Assembly (NCBI RefSeq): GCF_029023725.1
Contig: NZ_CP119075.1
Span: 2,971,501-3,035,500, forward strand
DNA from: Synoicihabitans lomoniglobus
GTDB lineage: Bacteria > Verrucomicrobiota > Verrucomicrobiia > Opitutales > Opitutaceae
Direction: 5' to 3'
DNA length: 64,000 bases
How positions within the stretch are numbered: position 1 is the first letter of the stretch; each line of letters begins with the position of its first letter. The notes beneath the pieces were generated by a model, which saw only the letters and a list, made by a program, of their open reading frames with translations, was not told the DNA's origin and ran no database searches. This document shows, one piece after another, positions 1 through 10,107 of this stretch. The translations under genes and the position numbers were made by a program.

Positions 1-25
1 GCCAGCGCGTTGCGAAACTCAGCCC

Positions 26-418
26 TCAGTCGTCCGACACCCGCCCGCGGCGTTGTTTGATCGAGCTGCGATGACGTTTGTCGGCGACCATGCGACGTTT
101 CTGCGCGGGAGATTTGGTGCGTTTGCGACGGCGTTCCTTCTCGCGCGCCGCCAACGCCTGGGCGCGAGCGGCATTGCGCCGGGCCTCCAATTTTTCGCAA
201 AGAGCCAGCCACGCCAGCCGACGATTTGCGACTTGGGAACGTTCCTCCTGCCGCCGCACTTCGATGCCGGAAGAGCGGTGGCGCAGCACGACCGTGGAGG
301 AAACCTTGTTGATTTTCTGCCCGCCCGGGCCGGTTCCGCGCACAAATTTTTCCTCCACATCCTCGGTCGTAACGCCCAGGGCGGTCAGTCGCTCATCGAT
401 TTGGGTTGGTAAATCCAT
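26..418 (-). CDS. Peptide chain release factor family protein (GGQ domain, ArfB/C12orf65-like)
   Basis: A 130-residue protein with the catalytic GGQ tripeptide at about residues 32-34, in the context GTGPGGQKINKVSS. That segment is the peptidyl-tRNA hydrolysis loop of class I release factors. No codon-recognition domain is present. The C-terminal 50 residues are strongly basic (many Arg/Lys), as in ArfB/YaeJ and mitochondrial C12orf65-type factors that insert a basic tail into the mRNA channel of stalled ribosomes. I infer a ribosome-rescue role. The start is the ATG at 418; a longer frame reaching 472 adds residues that do not resemble the family. It is divergent from the moxR operon, with 82 bp between start codons. 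Confidence 0.85.
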   Translation of the reverse strand: MDLPTQIDERLTALGVTTEDVEEKFVRGTGPGGQKINKVSSTVVLRHRSSGIEVRRQEERSQVANRRLAWLALCEKLEARRNAARAQALAAREKERRRKRTKSPAQKRRMVADKRHRSSIKQRRGRVSDD

Positions 419-500
419 GGTCCGGTCTTTTTTCTGCGCGAAACCTACACGCAGAAGTCGAGTCAAACTCACCTCACCTCAGTTTCGCAACGTTTACGAC

Positions 501-1463
<963 letters not shown>

Positions 1464-1469
1464 AAATTT

Positions 1470-1566
1470 TTTTCGTTCTCGTTCCCGCCATCGTTCTCGT
1501 GCTCGAAACTCACCATGAGTCGGGGTCGGGGTTAAGAACGAGAAACGAGCACGATTAAGCGAACGA
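1470..1566. repeat. Dispersed ACGAGAACGA-type inverted repeat
   Basis: The 120-bp gap between the MoxR and DUF58 genes is filled by two copies of an imperfect motif in opposite orientation: TCGTTCTCGT-like words at 1472-1505 and ACGAGAAACGAGCACGATT-like words at 1537-1556. The same word family recurs at 33409-33437. The two arms could pair in RNA. This is likely a dispersed intergenic repeat; its function is unknown. Confidence 0.6.
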
Positions 1567-1583
1567 CTCTTCCTTTTCCTGCC

Positions 1584-2480
1584 ATGCCACCCGACGCCAA
1601 CGAACTCGTCACCACCTCCGCCCTCGCCCTGTTGCGGCGTCTGGAGTGGCGGGTGCGTCACGCCGTCGAAACCGTGCTCAGTGGCGAATATCGTTCGGCC
1701 TTTCGCGGTCGCGGCATGGAATTCGATCAAGTCGTGCGCTACGAATTCGGCGACGACGTGCGCGATATCGATTGGAATGTCACCGCCCGGCTCGGTGAAC
1801 CTTATCGCAAAAAATTCGTCGAGGAACGCGAGATCACCTTCATGGTGCTGTTCGAGGATTCGCCGAGCCTGCAGTTCGGCTCCGGCGCCCAGTCCAAACG
1901 CGAAGCCCTGCTCGAACTTGCCGGACTCGTCATGATGCTCGGGGCCATCAACCGGGATCGCGTCGGCTGTATTCACGCCACGCCCGACGGCTACAGCTTT
2001 CACGAACCGATGCGCGGTCGCGGCGCCATCATGCACACTGCCGCGACCCTCGTCGGCAGCACCGCCCCCGACGTCAATGAACCGCGCACCGTCGAGATGC
2101 CCTGGCGCCTGTTGGCCAAGGCCGCGCCCAAGCATTCGATTCTTATCTGGCTCGGCGATTTCCCGCCCCGCCAAGTGCCCGACGGCTGGAGCGTCATGAC
2201 GCGACGCTATCAGCCCATGGGCTTTCGCGTCGACGACCCGTGGGAACGCGAGCTGCCCACCGGCGACCGCTTCGCCGCCTACGATCCGACCAGCGGACAA
2301 CTCATCACGCTCGACGGCAGTCGCGCCGAACGCACCGCCCACGAGAAATGGCGCGCCCAACGCGAGGAACAGTGGACGTCGCTGTTTCCCGATCCACTCA
2401 GTCGCCTCGTGGTCGGCACCGATGAAAGCCGACTCGACGCCCTCGTGCGCTTTTTTCACACCCGGCTTCGAGCCATGTAG
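1584..2480 (+). CDS. DUF58 domain-containing protein
   Basis: A 298-residue soluble protein. Residues 35-90 carry the DUF58 signature: GRGMEFDQVVRYEFGDDVRD followed by IDWN and an AR-x-GEPY-x-KKF stretch. A VWA-like DSPS segment follows near residue 92. DUF58 proteins are near-universal companions of MoxR ATPases and Bat-type VWA proteins and are thought to bridge the ATPase to them. There is no membrane segment, so it is probably cytoplasmic at the inner membrane. It ends 15 bp before batA, consistent with one operon. The biochemical role of the family is not established. Confidence 0.92.
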   Translation: MPPDANELVTTSALALLRRLEWRVRHAVETVLSGEYRSAFRGRGMEFDQVVRYEFGDDVRDIDWNVTARLGEPYRKKFVEEREITFMVLFEDSPSLQFGSGAQSKREALLELAGLVMMLGAINRDRVGCIHATPDGYSFHEPMRGRGAIMHTAATLVGSTAPDVNEPRTVEMPWRLLAKAAPKHSILIWLGDFPPRQVPDGWSVMTRRYQPMGFRVDDPWERELPTGDRFAAYDPTSGQLITLDGSRAERTAHEKWRAQREEQWTSLFPDPLSRLVVGTDESRLDALVRFFHTRLRAM

Positions 2481-2495
2481 CCCACCATCACACCG

Positions 2496-3539
2496 ATGAT
2501 TAACTACACGCTCCACGACCCGCTTTGGTTTCTCGCGCTGCTCGCCTTGCCTCTCATTTTTTGGCTGCGGCAACGGCGCAAGTTACCCGTGCGGGTGGTC
2601 CCGTTTGCGGCGGCGTGGCATCGCCCGTCGGCCGTGAGCGTATCTCGCTTTCCCGTCGTGATCGCGGTGTTGGGTCTGGTGTTGCTCGTCACCGGTTTGG
2701 CCCGGCCTCAGCGCGTCGAGGATCGCCGGGAAGTGCGCCAGCAGGGTTACGATCTCATCCTAGCGGTCGACTTGTCCGGCTCGATGTTGGCCGAGGACTA
2801 TCAACGCGCGGGCAAACGCATCAACCGTCTGCAGGCGATCAAACCCGTCATCACCGCATTTATCAACGAGCGCCCCGGCGACCGCATCGGCATCGTCGTG
2901 TTTTCCGGCCGCGCCTACACGCTCGCTCCGCTGACCTTTGACCACGACTGGCTGGCCAAACAGGTCGAACGCCTGCGCATCGGCATGATCGAGGACGGCA
3001 CCGCCCTCGGCGATGGACTGGGCGTGGCATTGTCCCGCCTGGAGCAGGCCGACAAGACGACCGACAACCAACGTCAGGGCGCCTTCGTCATCCTCCTGAC
3101 CGACGGTGCCAACAACCGCGGCGCCCTTGATCCCATCGACGCCGCCGACATCGCCCGCAGTCGCGGCATTCCGGTTTATACGATCGGGGCCGGCCGCAAC
3201 GGGCTCGTTCACTATCCGCGCATCGATCCCAACACCGGCCGCACCATGGGCTACCGCCAGATCGTGTCGGAACTTGATGAGACCACCTTGCGCAAAGTCG
3301 CCGACCTCACCGGGGCAGAGTATTTCCCGGCCGACGACAGCAACACCATCGAAGCCGCCTTCAATGCGATCGACCGCGAGCGGAAGATCGAGTTCGAAGC
3401 CAAATCCTATCTGCTCGCGGACGAACTTTTCATCTGGTTCGCCGCGCCCGGCGCCACGTTATTGTTGATCGCCGCTGGTCTGGCCGCGTCCAGCCGTCCG
3501 GGGCGTCGTTCCACCGCCGAGATGCTCTCCACCGCATGA
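2496..3539 (+). CDS. batA: BatA-like VWA-domain membrane protein
   Basis: A 347-residue protein with two N-terminal membrane segments (about 8-24 and 53-68), a von Willebrand factor A domain, and a C-terminal membrane segment near 313-330. The metal-ion-dependent adhesion site is intact: DLSGS at residues 92-96, a Thr in EDGTALGDG near 167, and an Asp in LLTDGANN near 197. This three-helix topology is that of BatA of the Bacteroides aerotolerance operon. The stop overlaps the next start by 4 bp (ATGA), implying translational coupling to batB. The aerotolerance role is inherited from the name and is unproven here. Confidence 0.92.
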   Translation: MINYTLHDPLWFLALLALPLIFWLRQRRKLPVRVVPFAAAWHRPSAVSVSRFPVVIAVLGLVLLVTGLARPQRVEDRREVRQQGYDLILAVDLSGSMLAEDYQRAGKRINRLQAIKPVITAFINERPGDRIGIVVFSGRAYTLAPLTFDHDWLAKQVERLRIGMIEDGTALGDGLGVALSRLEQADKTTDNQRQGAFVILLTDGANNRGALDPIDAADIARSRGIPVYTIGAGRNGLVHYPRIDPNTGRTMGYRQIVSELDETTLRKVADLTGAEYFPADDSNTIEAAFNAIDRERKIEFEAKSYLLADELFIWFAAPGATLLLIAAGLAASSRPGRRSTAEMLSTA

Positions 3540-5518
3540 CCTTTCACTGGCCCCACGCTTTTTGGCTGCTGCTGCTGCCGGTCGGTTTCGTCATCGCGGA
3601 ACTCACGCGGCGCGTGCGCTCCGTCAGCGCGGCGCATCCGAAAATCATGCGGGCCGAAGCTTCGCCCGCGGGACTAAGTTTGGTGGCCCCGACCGCCCGC
3701 CACAGTGGCCCCCGCGTGCGCTGGCGGCTGTGGCTCGGGCTTGTGCTGGTCATCGTCGCTTTCGCCCGCCCCCAATACGGTGAAATCGAAGAACCCGTTT
3801 TCGAGCAGGCTCGTGAAATTCTCATCGCGGTGGATCTTTCCCGTTCGATGCTCGCGCCCGATGTCGCCCCGTCGCGACTCGAGCGCAGCAAACTGCTCAT
3901 CACGAGTTTGCTCGAACGCCTCGAAGGCGAACGCGTCGGCCTGATCGTATTTGCCGGCACCGCCTTCCTGCAGAGCCCGCTCAGTGCCGACTACGAGATT
4001 CTGCGCGAATTTCTACCCGCTCTCACGCCGGATTATTTGCCGGAAGGCGGCACCGAATACGCGGCCCTGCTCGACACCGCCCTCGACGCCTTCAGCGAGG
4101 AGAGCGGCGCGGACCGCTTTTTGATCGTGCTCAGCGACGGCGAGTCACAAACCGAGGCATGGCAGCAACGCATCGATGCCATTCGCGAGCGCGACATCCG
4201 CGTGCTCAGCCTCGGCATCGGCACCGCCGACGGCGCGATGTTGCCCGATGGCGCGGGAGGTTTTGTCAAAGACGAGCGCGGTGCCGTCGTCCTCTCCCGG
4301 CTCAACCACACCACCCTCGAAGAACTCGCCCGTCGCTCCGGCGGGATGTATCGCGACGCCAGCGCATGGGTTGATCTCGCCGACCTGTTGCGCCAAACCG
4401 TCGAGGCCGGTCAACAAGGTGAATTCGTCGACAAAAAGAGCGCTCGGCGCATCGAGCGTTTCCAATGGGCGCTGGCCCCGGGACTGCTGATTCTACTGTG
4501 GTGCTTGTGGCGCGAATTCCCGGTGCAACCTCGCCAACGCGCCATGACCATAAAACCCAAACGCGCCGCCGCCAACACCCTCGGACTCGGATTGTTTATC
4601 GCCGCCACCTGCGCACCCGCCCCGGAATCGCACGCAGTGGAAATCGCGCAGCCCCCCCTGCCGACCGCGCCGCAAAGTGGGCACGACACCCCGCCCGAAT
4701 CACCGAACTTCGAAGCACCCCTCAACGAACTGATCACGCGTCTCGCCATCCAGCCAGCCGTGGCTGCGACCGAATATGCGGAAGTCGCCGACCACACTCT
4801 CGCCTACGGCCACGGCGTGCTCAGCGCCGGACAAAAACCTCAACCGAGCGTCGTCTACGATGCCCTCGACGCGGTCGATGTCGGCGAAGGCCTGGACGCG
4901 AACGCCGCCGATTGGCCCACCTTGCGAACGGAACTCAAAAAACTGCTCGAAGACTCCGAGCAAAATCCCGAAGACCAAGACCAAGGCGACGAGGGCGAAG
5001 ACGGAGACGAAGGTGAAGATGGCGACAAAGGTGATCAAGGCGACCAGGGCCAGGACGGCGACCAAGAAGAAGATGGGGACAAAGGAGAAAACGGTGATCA
5101 AGGAAAGGACGGCCAATCCGGCGAAAACGGCGAATCCGGTGAGTCAGGCGACCAAGAGGGCGAAGGCCAGGAAGGCGACCAACCACAGGATCCTTCCGAA
5201 CAAAACGGCGACAACCCCAACGAGTCCGGTCAGTCCCAGGAGGATCGCACCCAACAGCCGTCCGAGTCCGCGTTTGGTGATCTGGACGAACCCCAGGAAG
5301 CGCCCGAGCCGCGCCAGGCTGAGCCGCAACCGCGCGATCCCGGCAGCCAAAAAATCGGCGGACAACAGACCCAGAGCAACGAGGCCCAGCAAAATCCCGA
5401 ACTCGCCGTGCCGCTGCAAAAACTCGATCAATTGAAGCAACAGGACTCCCCTGCTCAACTCTACCAACTCATGCAAGATCCCACAGCTCAGCCGCCCAAG
5501 ACCGGGCGCGATTGGTGA
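3536..5518 (+). CDS. batB: BatB-BatC fusion: VWA membrane protein with acidic low-complexity tail
   Basis: A 660-residue protein, about twice the usual BatB length. Residues 1-336 are a normal BatB: membrane segments near 3-21, 64-78 and 309-328 around a VWA domain with MIDAS DLSRS at 100-104. Met337 then begins a second signal-peptide-like stretch (basic residues, hydrophobic core, small residues), followed by a weakly TPR-like segment. Next comes a tract of Gly/Asp/Glu/Gln/Lys repeats at about 479-578 and a Pro/Gln-rich end. BatC proteins have a signal peptide, TPRs and such an acidic tail, so this looks like an in-frame BatB-BatC fusion. The ATG at 4544 could also be a separate internal start. 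It overlaps batA by 4 bp and is followed 2 bp later by batD. Confidence 0.88.
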   Translation: MTFHWPHAFWLLLLPVGFVIAELTRRVRSVSAAHPKIMRAEASPAGLSLVAPTARHSGPRVRWRLWLGLVLVIVAFARPQYGEIEEPVFEQAREILIAVDLSRSMLAPDVAPSRLERSKLLITSLLERLEGERVGLIVFAGTAFLQSPLSADYEILREFLPALTPDYLPEGGTEYAALLDTALDAFSEESGADRFLIVLSDGESQTEAWQQRIDAIRERDIRVLSLGIGTADGAMLPDGAGGFVKDERGAVVLSRLNHTTLEELARRSGGMYRDASAWVDLADLLRQTVEAGQQGEFVDKKSARRIERFQWALAPGLLILLWCLWREFPVQPRQRAMTIKPKRAAANTLGLGLFIAATCAPAPESHAVEIAQPPLPTAPQSGHDTPPESPNFEAPLNELITRLAIQPAVAATEYAEVADHTLAYGHGVLSAGQKPQPSVVYDALDAVDVGEGLDANAADWPTLRTELKKLLEDSEQNPEDQDQGDEGEDGDEGEDGDKGDQGDQGQDGDQEEDGDKGENGDQGKDGQSGENGESGESGDQEGEGQEGDQPQDPSEQNGDNPNESGQSQEDRTQQPSESAFGDLDEPQEAPEPRQAEPQPRDPGSQKIGGQQTQSNEAQQNPELAVPLQKLDQLKQQDSPAQLYQLMQDPTAQPPKTGRDW

Positions 5519-5520
5519 CC

Positions 5521-8052
5521 ATGCGCTGCCTTCGTTTCATTCCTCTCCTGCTCGTCATCGCCCTCCCCGCGTGGGCGCAGTCGGTGCGCTGGCAGCCCGC
5601 CGGCGGCTTCCTCGCTCGCGGCCAGGTCACCGACCTCGTTCTCATTTTCGACAACTGCGAACCGAGCGGCGAAATCAACCTGCCCGACGTGCCCAACCTG
5701 ATCTTCGGCCCCCCTCAACGCGGCACGCAGTCCTCGATGAACATCGTCAACGGACGCACCCAGAGCACGAGCATCGTATACTTCGCCTACCCCTCGCGCC
5801 CGCGCAACGACGACCCGGTCAACATCCCGTCCTTCACGGTGGCCACCAACGTCGGCCCGCTTTCCGTTGCCCCCGTTTCATTCCAGGTGCGCGAGGCCAC
5901 CGTCGGCGATTCCTCCATTCCGGTTTCCTTCGCCGCCAATTCCAAACTGGCCATCGGTCAGGGTCAGCTCTGGGCCGGCGAGGTCGTGCCCATCGACTAC
6001 ACGCTCAGCGTTTCCGCCCGTTTCCGCGCCAACCTCGGCTCCGAGCCGGAATGGGACCCCACGCCGCTCATCGTGGAGGAATGGGCCGAGCCCACCCGGG
6101 GCAACGAAGGCACCAACGCCGACGCTCGCGCCCTGCTCACGTATTCGTCACGCGGTTACATTCGCCAGCCCGGCACCTACGCCATTCCCACCGTGCAACA
6201 GATGGTCAACATCGGCGTGCCTTCGGCCGGCTTCCTTCAGTCCATGCGCGCCGAGCAATACGCCATCACCAGCGATCCCGTCCAACTGGTGGTGCGACCG
6301 TTGCCCACGCCCGCCCCCGCCGATTTCACCGGGGCGGTCGGCGATTTCCGCCTCGTATCGAAAGTCGTGCCCGAACAAGCCCGCATTGGTGAACCGGTCA
6401 CGTGGACCCTCTCCCTGGAAGGCACCGGCAACTGGCCCGAGATATCCAGCCTGCCCGCCCGTGAAGCGTCCAATTCCTTCCGCGTCGTGCAACCCCAGGC
6501 CACGCGCACCACCGCCGAGGGCAAGCTCTTCGACGGATCAATTACCGAGGATGTCGTCCTCATTCCCACGCAAACCGGCACGTTCAAACTCGGTCCCGTC
6601 TCCTGGACTTACTTCAACCCGCGCACCGGCAAATACCGCACGCTCACCGCCCCGGAAACCGAGCTGCTGGTCGACGGCACGTTGATTCCTCCCCCGCCCA
6701 ACCAAACTGCAGCCGCCTCCGGCAACTCCCCGCCGCCGGACGTCGCCAACGGGCCGAGCAGCGGTCCGGCACTGGGAAACCCGACCCGACCCGAACCCGC
6801 GCCGGCCTCACCCGCCGCTCTGCCAGGCGATCCGCTCCCGGGATCAGCCGCCGCCATGCGCCCGCTGCGTCGTCCTCAAGTCGTCGCGACCGCCATCACC
6901 CTCGCCGTCCTGATTCCCTTGCTCTGGCTCACCCTGAGTTCACTCCGAGCATTGCGCCTCGACCCGGGTCGCTCCGCGCGAGCCGCGCGCCAGCGTCTCA
7001 AATCTCGCATCGATGCCGTCGGTCGCACGTCCGCAAAACCCGACCGCGAGATCGCCTTGATCGCTTGGCAACGTGACACCGCCCTGCTCTGGGAATCCCG
7101 CCATGCCGCGCCCGCGCCTGATCTCTTCGCCGACGATGCCGCCTGGACCCAGCTCTGGCACGAAGCCGACCGCGCGCTTTACGGCGAGGATGGTCAACTG
7201 CCGCCGGATTGGACCACCCGCGCCTACGAGGCGCTCGCCCGGAAACGCGCTCCCCGTTTTCCCGTGCTCAGCGCCTTGGCGCCCCGCCATCTCTTTCCCG
7301 CCATCGCCGTGCTCATCGCCCTGAGCTTCTCGCCCGATGCCGGCGCCACCTCGGCGGTTGAGTCCTACGCCGCCGGTGATTTCGCCGCCGCCGAGACCGC
7401 ATGGCGCGAGAACCTCAGCACTCAACCCACCGATTGGATCGCCCATCACAACCTCGCGCTCGCGCTCGCCCAACAGGGCCGCTGGGGCGAAGCCGGCGCC
7501 CATGCCGCCGTGGCGTTCGTGCAAAACCCGCGCGACCCGTCGGTCCGTTGGCACCTCACGTATACGCTCGAACGCAGCGGCTTCACCCCGCCGATCATCG
7601 GTGAATTCGCCCACCCGGGATGGCCCGAAAAGATCGCCCGGGAAGCCTCCCCCGCCCAATGGCAACTCGTGTTACTCGGTGGCCTGTTGGCGGGCTGCAT
7701 CGCCATCGCCCTCGTATTGGGCCGCGCCTACGGGATGCGGATGGGTGGATCGAAATCCTTGGCCTGGCTCGCCGGCATCATCGGCGTGTTCGCCATGGTG
7801 ACCGCCGCCTACAGCCTGCAAACCTACGGACTCACCGCGAATCAGCAGGCCGTGCTCACGTGGCGTTCGACCGAGCTACGTTCGATTCCGACCGATCTCA
7901 ACAGCGAACAGGAAACGACCACCCTCGCCGCCGGCTCTCTCTCCCGCGTCCAAAAATCCTTCCTCGGCTGGCGTCAACTCGCTTTCCCCAACGGTCAAAC
8001 CGGCTGGGTGCGCCAAGAAGAACTCGTCCCACTGTGGCGCGCGGCTGAGTAG
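5521..8052 (+). CDS. batD: BatD-BatE fusion: oxygen-tolerance-type exported protein with TPR and SH3-like ends
   Basis: An 843-residue protein. A Sec signal peptide (about 1-20, ending PAWAQ) leads into long BatD-type beta-sandwich regions, a Pro-rich linker, a membrane helix near 455-476 and a cytoplasmic segment of about 110 residues. A second hydrophobic signal-like stretch (about 584-608) precedes two TPR-like helical repeats. Two more membrane helices near 717-765 follow, then an SH3-like domain ending in GWVRQEEL. TPR plus SH3 is the BatE layout, so BatD and BatE are joined. The ATG at 5521 is chosen over the TTG at 5512 because it begins the signal peptide. It is the last gene of the moxR-bat operon. 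Confidence 0.88.
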   Translation: MRCLRFIPLLLVIALPAWAQSVRWQPAGGFLARGQVTDLVLIFDNCEPSGEINLPDVPNLIFGPPQRGTQSSMNIVNGRTQSTSIVYFAYPSRPRNDDPVNIPSFTVATNVGPLSVAPVSFQVREATVGDSSIPVSFAANSKLAIGQGQLWAGEVVPIDYTLSVSARFRANLGSEPEWDPTPLIVEEWAEPTRGNEGTNADARALLTYSSRGYIRQPGTYAIPTVQQMVNIGVPSAGFLQSMRAEQYAITSDPVQLVVRPLPTPAPADFTGAVGDFRLVSKVVPEQARIGEPVTWTLSLEGTGNWPEISSLPAREASNSFRVVQPQATRTTAEGKLFDGSITEDVVLIPTQTGTFKLGPVSWTYFNPRTGKYRTLTAPETELLVDGTLIPPPPNQTAAASGNSPPPDVANGPSSGPALGNPTRPEPAPASPAALPGDPLPGSAAAMRPLRRPQVVATAITLAVLIPLLWLTLSSLRALRLDPGRSARAARQRLKSRIDAVGRTSAKPDREIALIAWQRDTALLWESRHAAPAPDLFADDAAWTQLWHEADRALYGEDGQLPPDWTTRAYEALARKRAPRFPVLSALAPRHLFPAIAVLIALSFSPDAGATSAVESYAAGDFAAAETAWRENLSTQPTDWIAHHNLALALAQQGRWGEAGAHAAVAFVQNPRDPSVRWHLTYTLERSGFTPPIIGEFAHPGWPEKIAREASPAQWQLVLLGGLLAGCIAIALVLGRAYGMRMGGSKSLAWLAGIIGVFAMVTAAYSLQTYGLTANQQAVLTWRSTELRSIPTDLNSEQETTTLAAGSLSRVQKSFLGWRQLAFPNGQTGWVRQEELVPLWRAAE

Positions 8053-8053
8053 T

Positions 8054-8608
8054 TCAGTGACCCAAAGTCTTCCGCGCCATGCGCAGCATCGACTCCTCCG
8101 CATTATAAGCGGCCATGTTGGCGATTTCGATCCACGCAAGATCGTGGGATTCCGCTGACACCACCAACGGTTCCTCCGGATCAGCCTCGATCATGAAGCG
8201 CAGGTCGTAGTGCCAATGTTCGGGTTCCTGCTGGCGAGCGGGAATGCGATGGCGATCCACATCAAACAACGTTCCGCTCACCATGCGAAGCCGGCGCAGT
8301 CCGCTTTCCTCGCGGGCTTCCGTCATGGCGACTTCGGCCAGATTCAGATTACCGTCCGCGTGCCCCCCCAGTTGGAGCCACATGTTCAACTTGCGATGGT
8401 GAGTGAGCAAGGTCCGCGTGCGCGTCGCATCCACGATCCACGCGGAACCGGTGAGATGACCCACCGCCAGCGACCGCTCCGCACAGTCCGGCTCCGCGGC
8501 CACGAAGGCCAACGTCGCCGTCAGCATGGCCGCCTCGTGCGCATCCGTCGCTCGATCCGCATGTTCCCGCAGCAAGGCGAGCACGGTTTCCTGGGTCGCG
8601 TTGCTCAT
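8054..8608 (-). CDS. Nudix hydrolase
   Basis: A 184-residue Nudix-fold protein. The Nudix box region reads GGHADGNLNLAEVAMTEARE followed by ESG. The metal-binding EExG core is intact, while the canonical Glu at position 7 is Leu and the Arg at position 15 is Thr, a variant shared by a GGHADG-type subfamily. The substrate, presumably a nucleoside diphosphate derivative, cannot be read from sequence. Its ATG overlaps the stop of the upstream LOG gene by 4 bp (ATGA), so the two are probably co-translated. It converges tail-to-tail with batD, with 1 bp between the stops. Confidence 0.88.
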   Translation of the reverse strand: MSNATQETVLALLREHADRATDAHEAAMLTATLAFVAAEPDCAERSLAVGHLTGSAWIVDATRTRTLLTHHRKLNMWLQLGGHADGNLNLAEVAMTEAREESGLRRLRMVSGTLFDVDRHRIPARQQEPEHWHYDLRFMIEADPEEPLVVSAESHDLAWIEIANMAAYNAEESMLRMARKTLGH

Positions 8609-9183
8609 CGGTTTTGCCACAACGCGTCCGCTTCGAAACCGTCCGCTTCTTCCAGCAAAGGCCATACCTCATCGACCGTAGCAGCCACGTGCATGAGTTT
8701 GCGCAGACCGGCAGACTTGAAACGCTCGACCACCATGCGCTCCAAAAACCGCAGCAGGTCGTCATAAAAGCCATCTTGGTTGAGAATCACGAGCGGCTTG
8801 CGGTGACGGGCCAAGCCGCGTTCGACCATGATCTCACTCACCTCTTCCAACGTGCCGATTCCTCCCGGCAGTGTGATGTAGGCGTCAGCGCGATCGGCCA
8901 TGACCCGTTTGCGCTCCCGCATGGAGTCCACCGTGATCAATTCATCGGCTTGGTGATAGGCGAGTTCACGCACTTTCATGAATTCCGGGATGACGCCCAC
9001 CACCCGCCCTCCGGCCTGGTGCACGCCCCGCGCCACTTCGCCCATGGTGCCGGCGTTGCCACCCCCGTAGATCAATCCCCAGCCGCGTTCGGCCAATCCA
9101 CGTCCGACCGCCGCCCCCGCCGCATAGTATTTCGGATCGAGATCGCGGCTCGAAGCACAGTATACACAAAGAAGCTTACTCAT
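8605..9183 (-). CDS. LOG family protein (TIGR00730, nucleotide 5'-monophosphate phosphoribohydrolase-like)
   Basis: A 192-residue Rossmann-fold protein with the LOG signature: GGGNAGTMG near the middle and PGGIGTLEEVSE, the nucleotide-binding and catalytic motif. Plant and bacterial LOG enzymes hydrolyse cytokinin riboside 5'-monophosphates or AMP to base plus ribose 5-phosphate. In most bacteria the physiological substrate is unclear. The start is the ATG at 9183 (MSKLLCVYCASS); a GTG at 9195 would add only four residues. It is first in a two-gene unit with the Nudix hydrolase, suggesting linked nucleotide clean-up, which is inferred only from the overlap. Confidence 0.92.
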   Translation of the reverse strand: MSKLLCVYCASSRDLDPKYYAAGAAVGRGLAERGWGLIYGGGNAGTMGEVARGVHQAGGRVVGVIPEFMKVRELAYHQADELITVDSMRERKRVMADRADAYITLPGGIGTLEEVSEIMVERGLARHRKPLVILNQDGFYDDLLRFLERMVVERFKSAGLRKLMHVAATVDEVWPLLEEADGFEADALWQNR

Positions 9184-9246
9184 GTTGAACCCCACGAAGT
9201 CACACGATTACGCCCGGATGTCATTCCTGAATCGCCTCCGTAACCC

Positions 9247-9275
9247 ATCTGTCTCCATCCGTGTTCGTCCGTGAC
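9247..9275 (+). repeat. Decamer repeat, copy A (three ~10-bp units)
   Basis: Three consecutive near-identical decamers (ATCTGTCTCC, ATCCGTGTTC, GTCCGTGAC-). The third unit contains the GTG used as the gluQ start codon. Related triplets occur at 10229-10258 and 21460-21489. It is a short dispersed intergenic repeat seen directly in the sequence. Confidence 0.75.
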
Positions 9276-10107
9276 TGCGAAAACCTCACCTTATCTTGGC
9301 CGACTCGCCCCTTCGCCCACCGGGCGTTTGCATCTGGGGCACGCGCGCACCTTCTGGGTGGCACAGCAACGCGCCCTCGCCGCCGGCGGAGATCTGCTGC
9401 TTCGCAATGACGATCTCGACGCCAGCCGGTGCCGCCCCGAATTCGTGGACGCATTTATCGAGGATCTGACATGGCTCGGTATCATGTGGCGCCCTCCCAT
9501 CGTCACGCAAAGTCAACGCCTCGACCGCTACCGGCTCGCCCTGCATCAACTGCACACCGCCGGCACCATCTATCCCTGTCATCGATCGCGGCGCGAAGTC
9601 GCCGAGGCCGCCGCCGCGCCACACGAAGACGGACTCAACGACGAACCGCTTTTCCCGCCCGCCTGGCGCTCTCCTGCCGACGCCCCACTCCCGCCCCTTA
9701 CCAACCCGGTGGAGTGCAATTGGCGCTTTCGCGTGCCCGACGGTGAAGCCATCTCCTTTCGCGACTCCTGCACCGGCCTTGAAACCGCGGTCGCCGGACG
9801 CGATTTCGGCGACTTCCTCGTGTGGCGCAAAGACGACGCGCCCAGTTACCAACTCGCCTGCGCGGTTGACGACGGCGAAATGGGCATCACCGAAGTCGTC
9901 CGCGGAGAAGACCTCATCAAATCTACCTTCCGTCAGCTGCTCCTCCTGCGCGCGCTCGATCTCCCCGAACCTACCTACTACCACGCGCCCCTCATGACCG
10001 ATGACCAAGGCGAACGCCTCGCCAAACGCCACGATGCCCTCAGCCTGCGTGCTCTCCGCGAACAAGGCATCACGCCGAGCGAAATTCTCGCAAAATTCCG
10101 GCCGTAG
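9271..10107 (+). CDS. gluQ: Glutamyl-Q tRNA(Asp) synthetase
   Basis: A 278-residue class I synthetase-like protein: GRLAPSPTGRLHLGH carries the HIGH-type motif, and KRHDA is the KMSKS equivalent near the C-terminus. It lacks the anticodon-binding domain of GluRS, which is diagnostic of GluQRS. That enzyme attaches glutamate to queuosine at position 34 of tRNA-Asp. The short length and Cys/His residues near the HRS segment fit the family. The only in-frame start after an upstream TAA (9241) is the GTG at 9271, which lies inside a decamer repeat. The TAG stop lies inside the arm of another repeat (10104-10126). No Shine-Dalgarno sequence is seen. Confidence 0.93.
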   Translation: MTAKTSPYLGRLAPSPTGRLHLGHARTFWVAQQRALAAGGDLLLRNDDLDASRCRPEFVDAFIEDLTWLGIMWRPPIVTQSQRLDRYRLALHQLHTAGTIYPCHRSRREVAEAAAAPHEDGLNDEPLFPPAWRSPADAPLPPLTNPVECNWRFRVPDGEAISFRDSCTGLETAVAGRDFGDFLVWRKDDAPSYQLACAVDDGEMGITEVVRGEDLIKSTFRQLLLLRALDLPEPTYYHAPLMTDDQGERLAKRHDALSLRALREQGITPSEILAKFRP

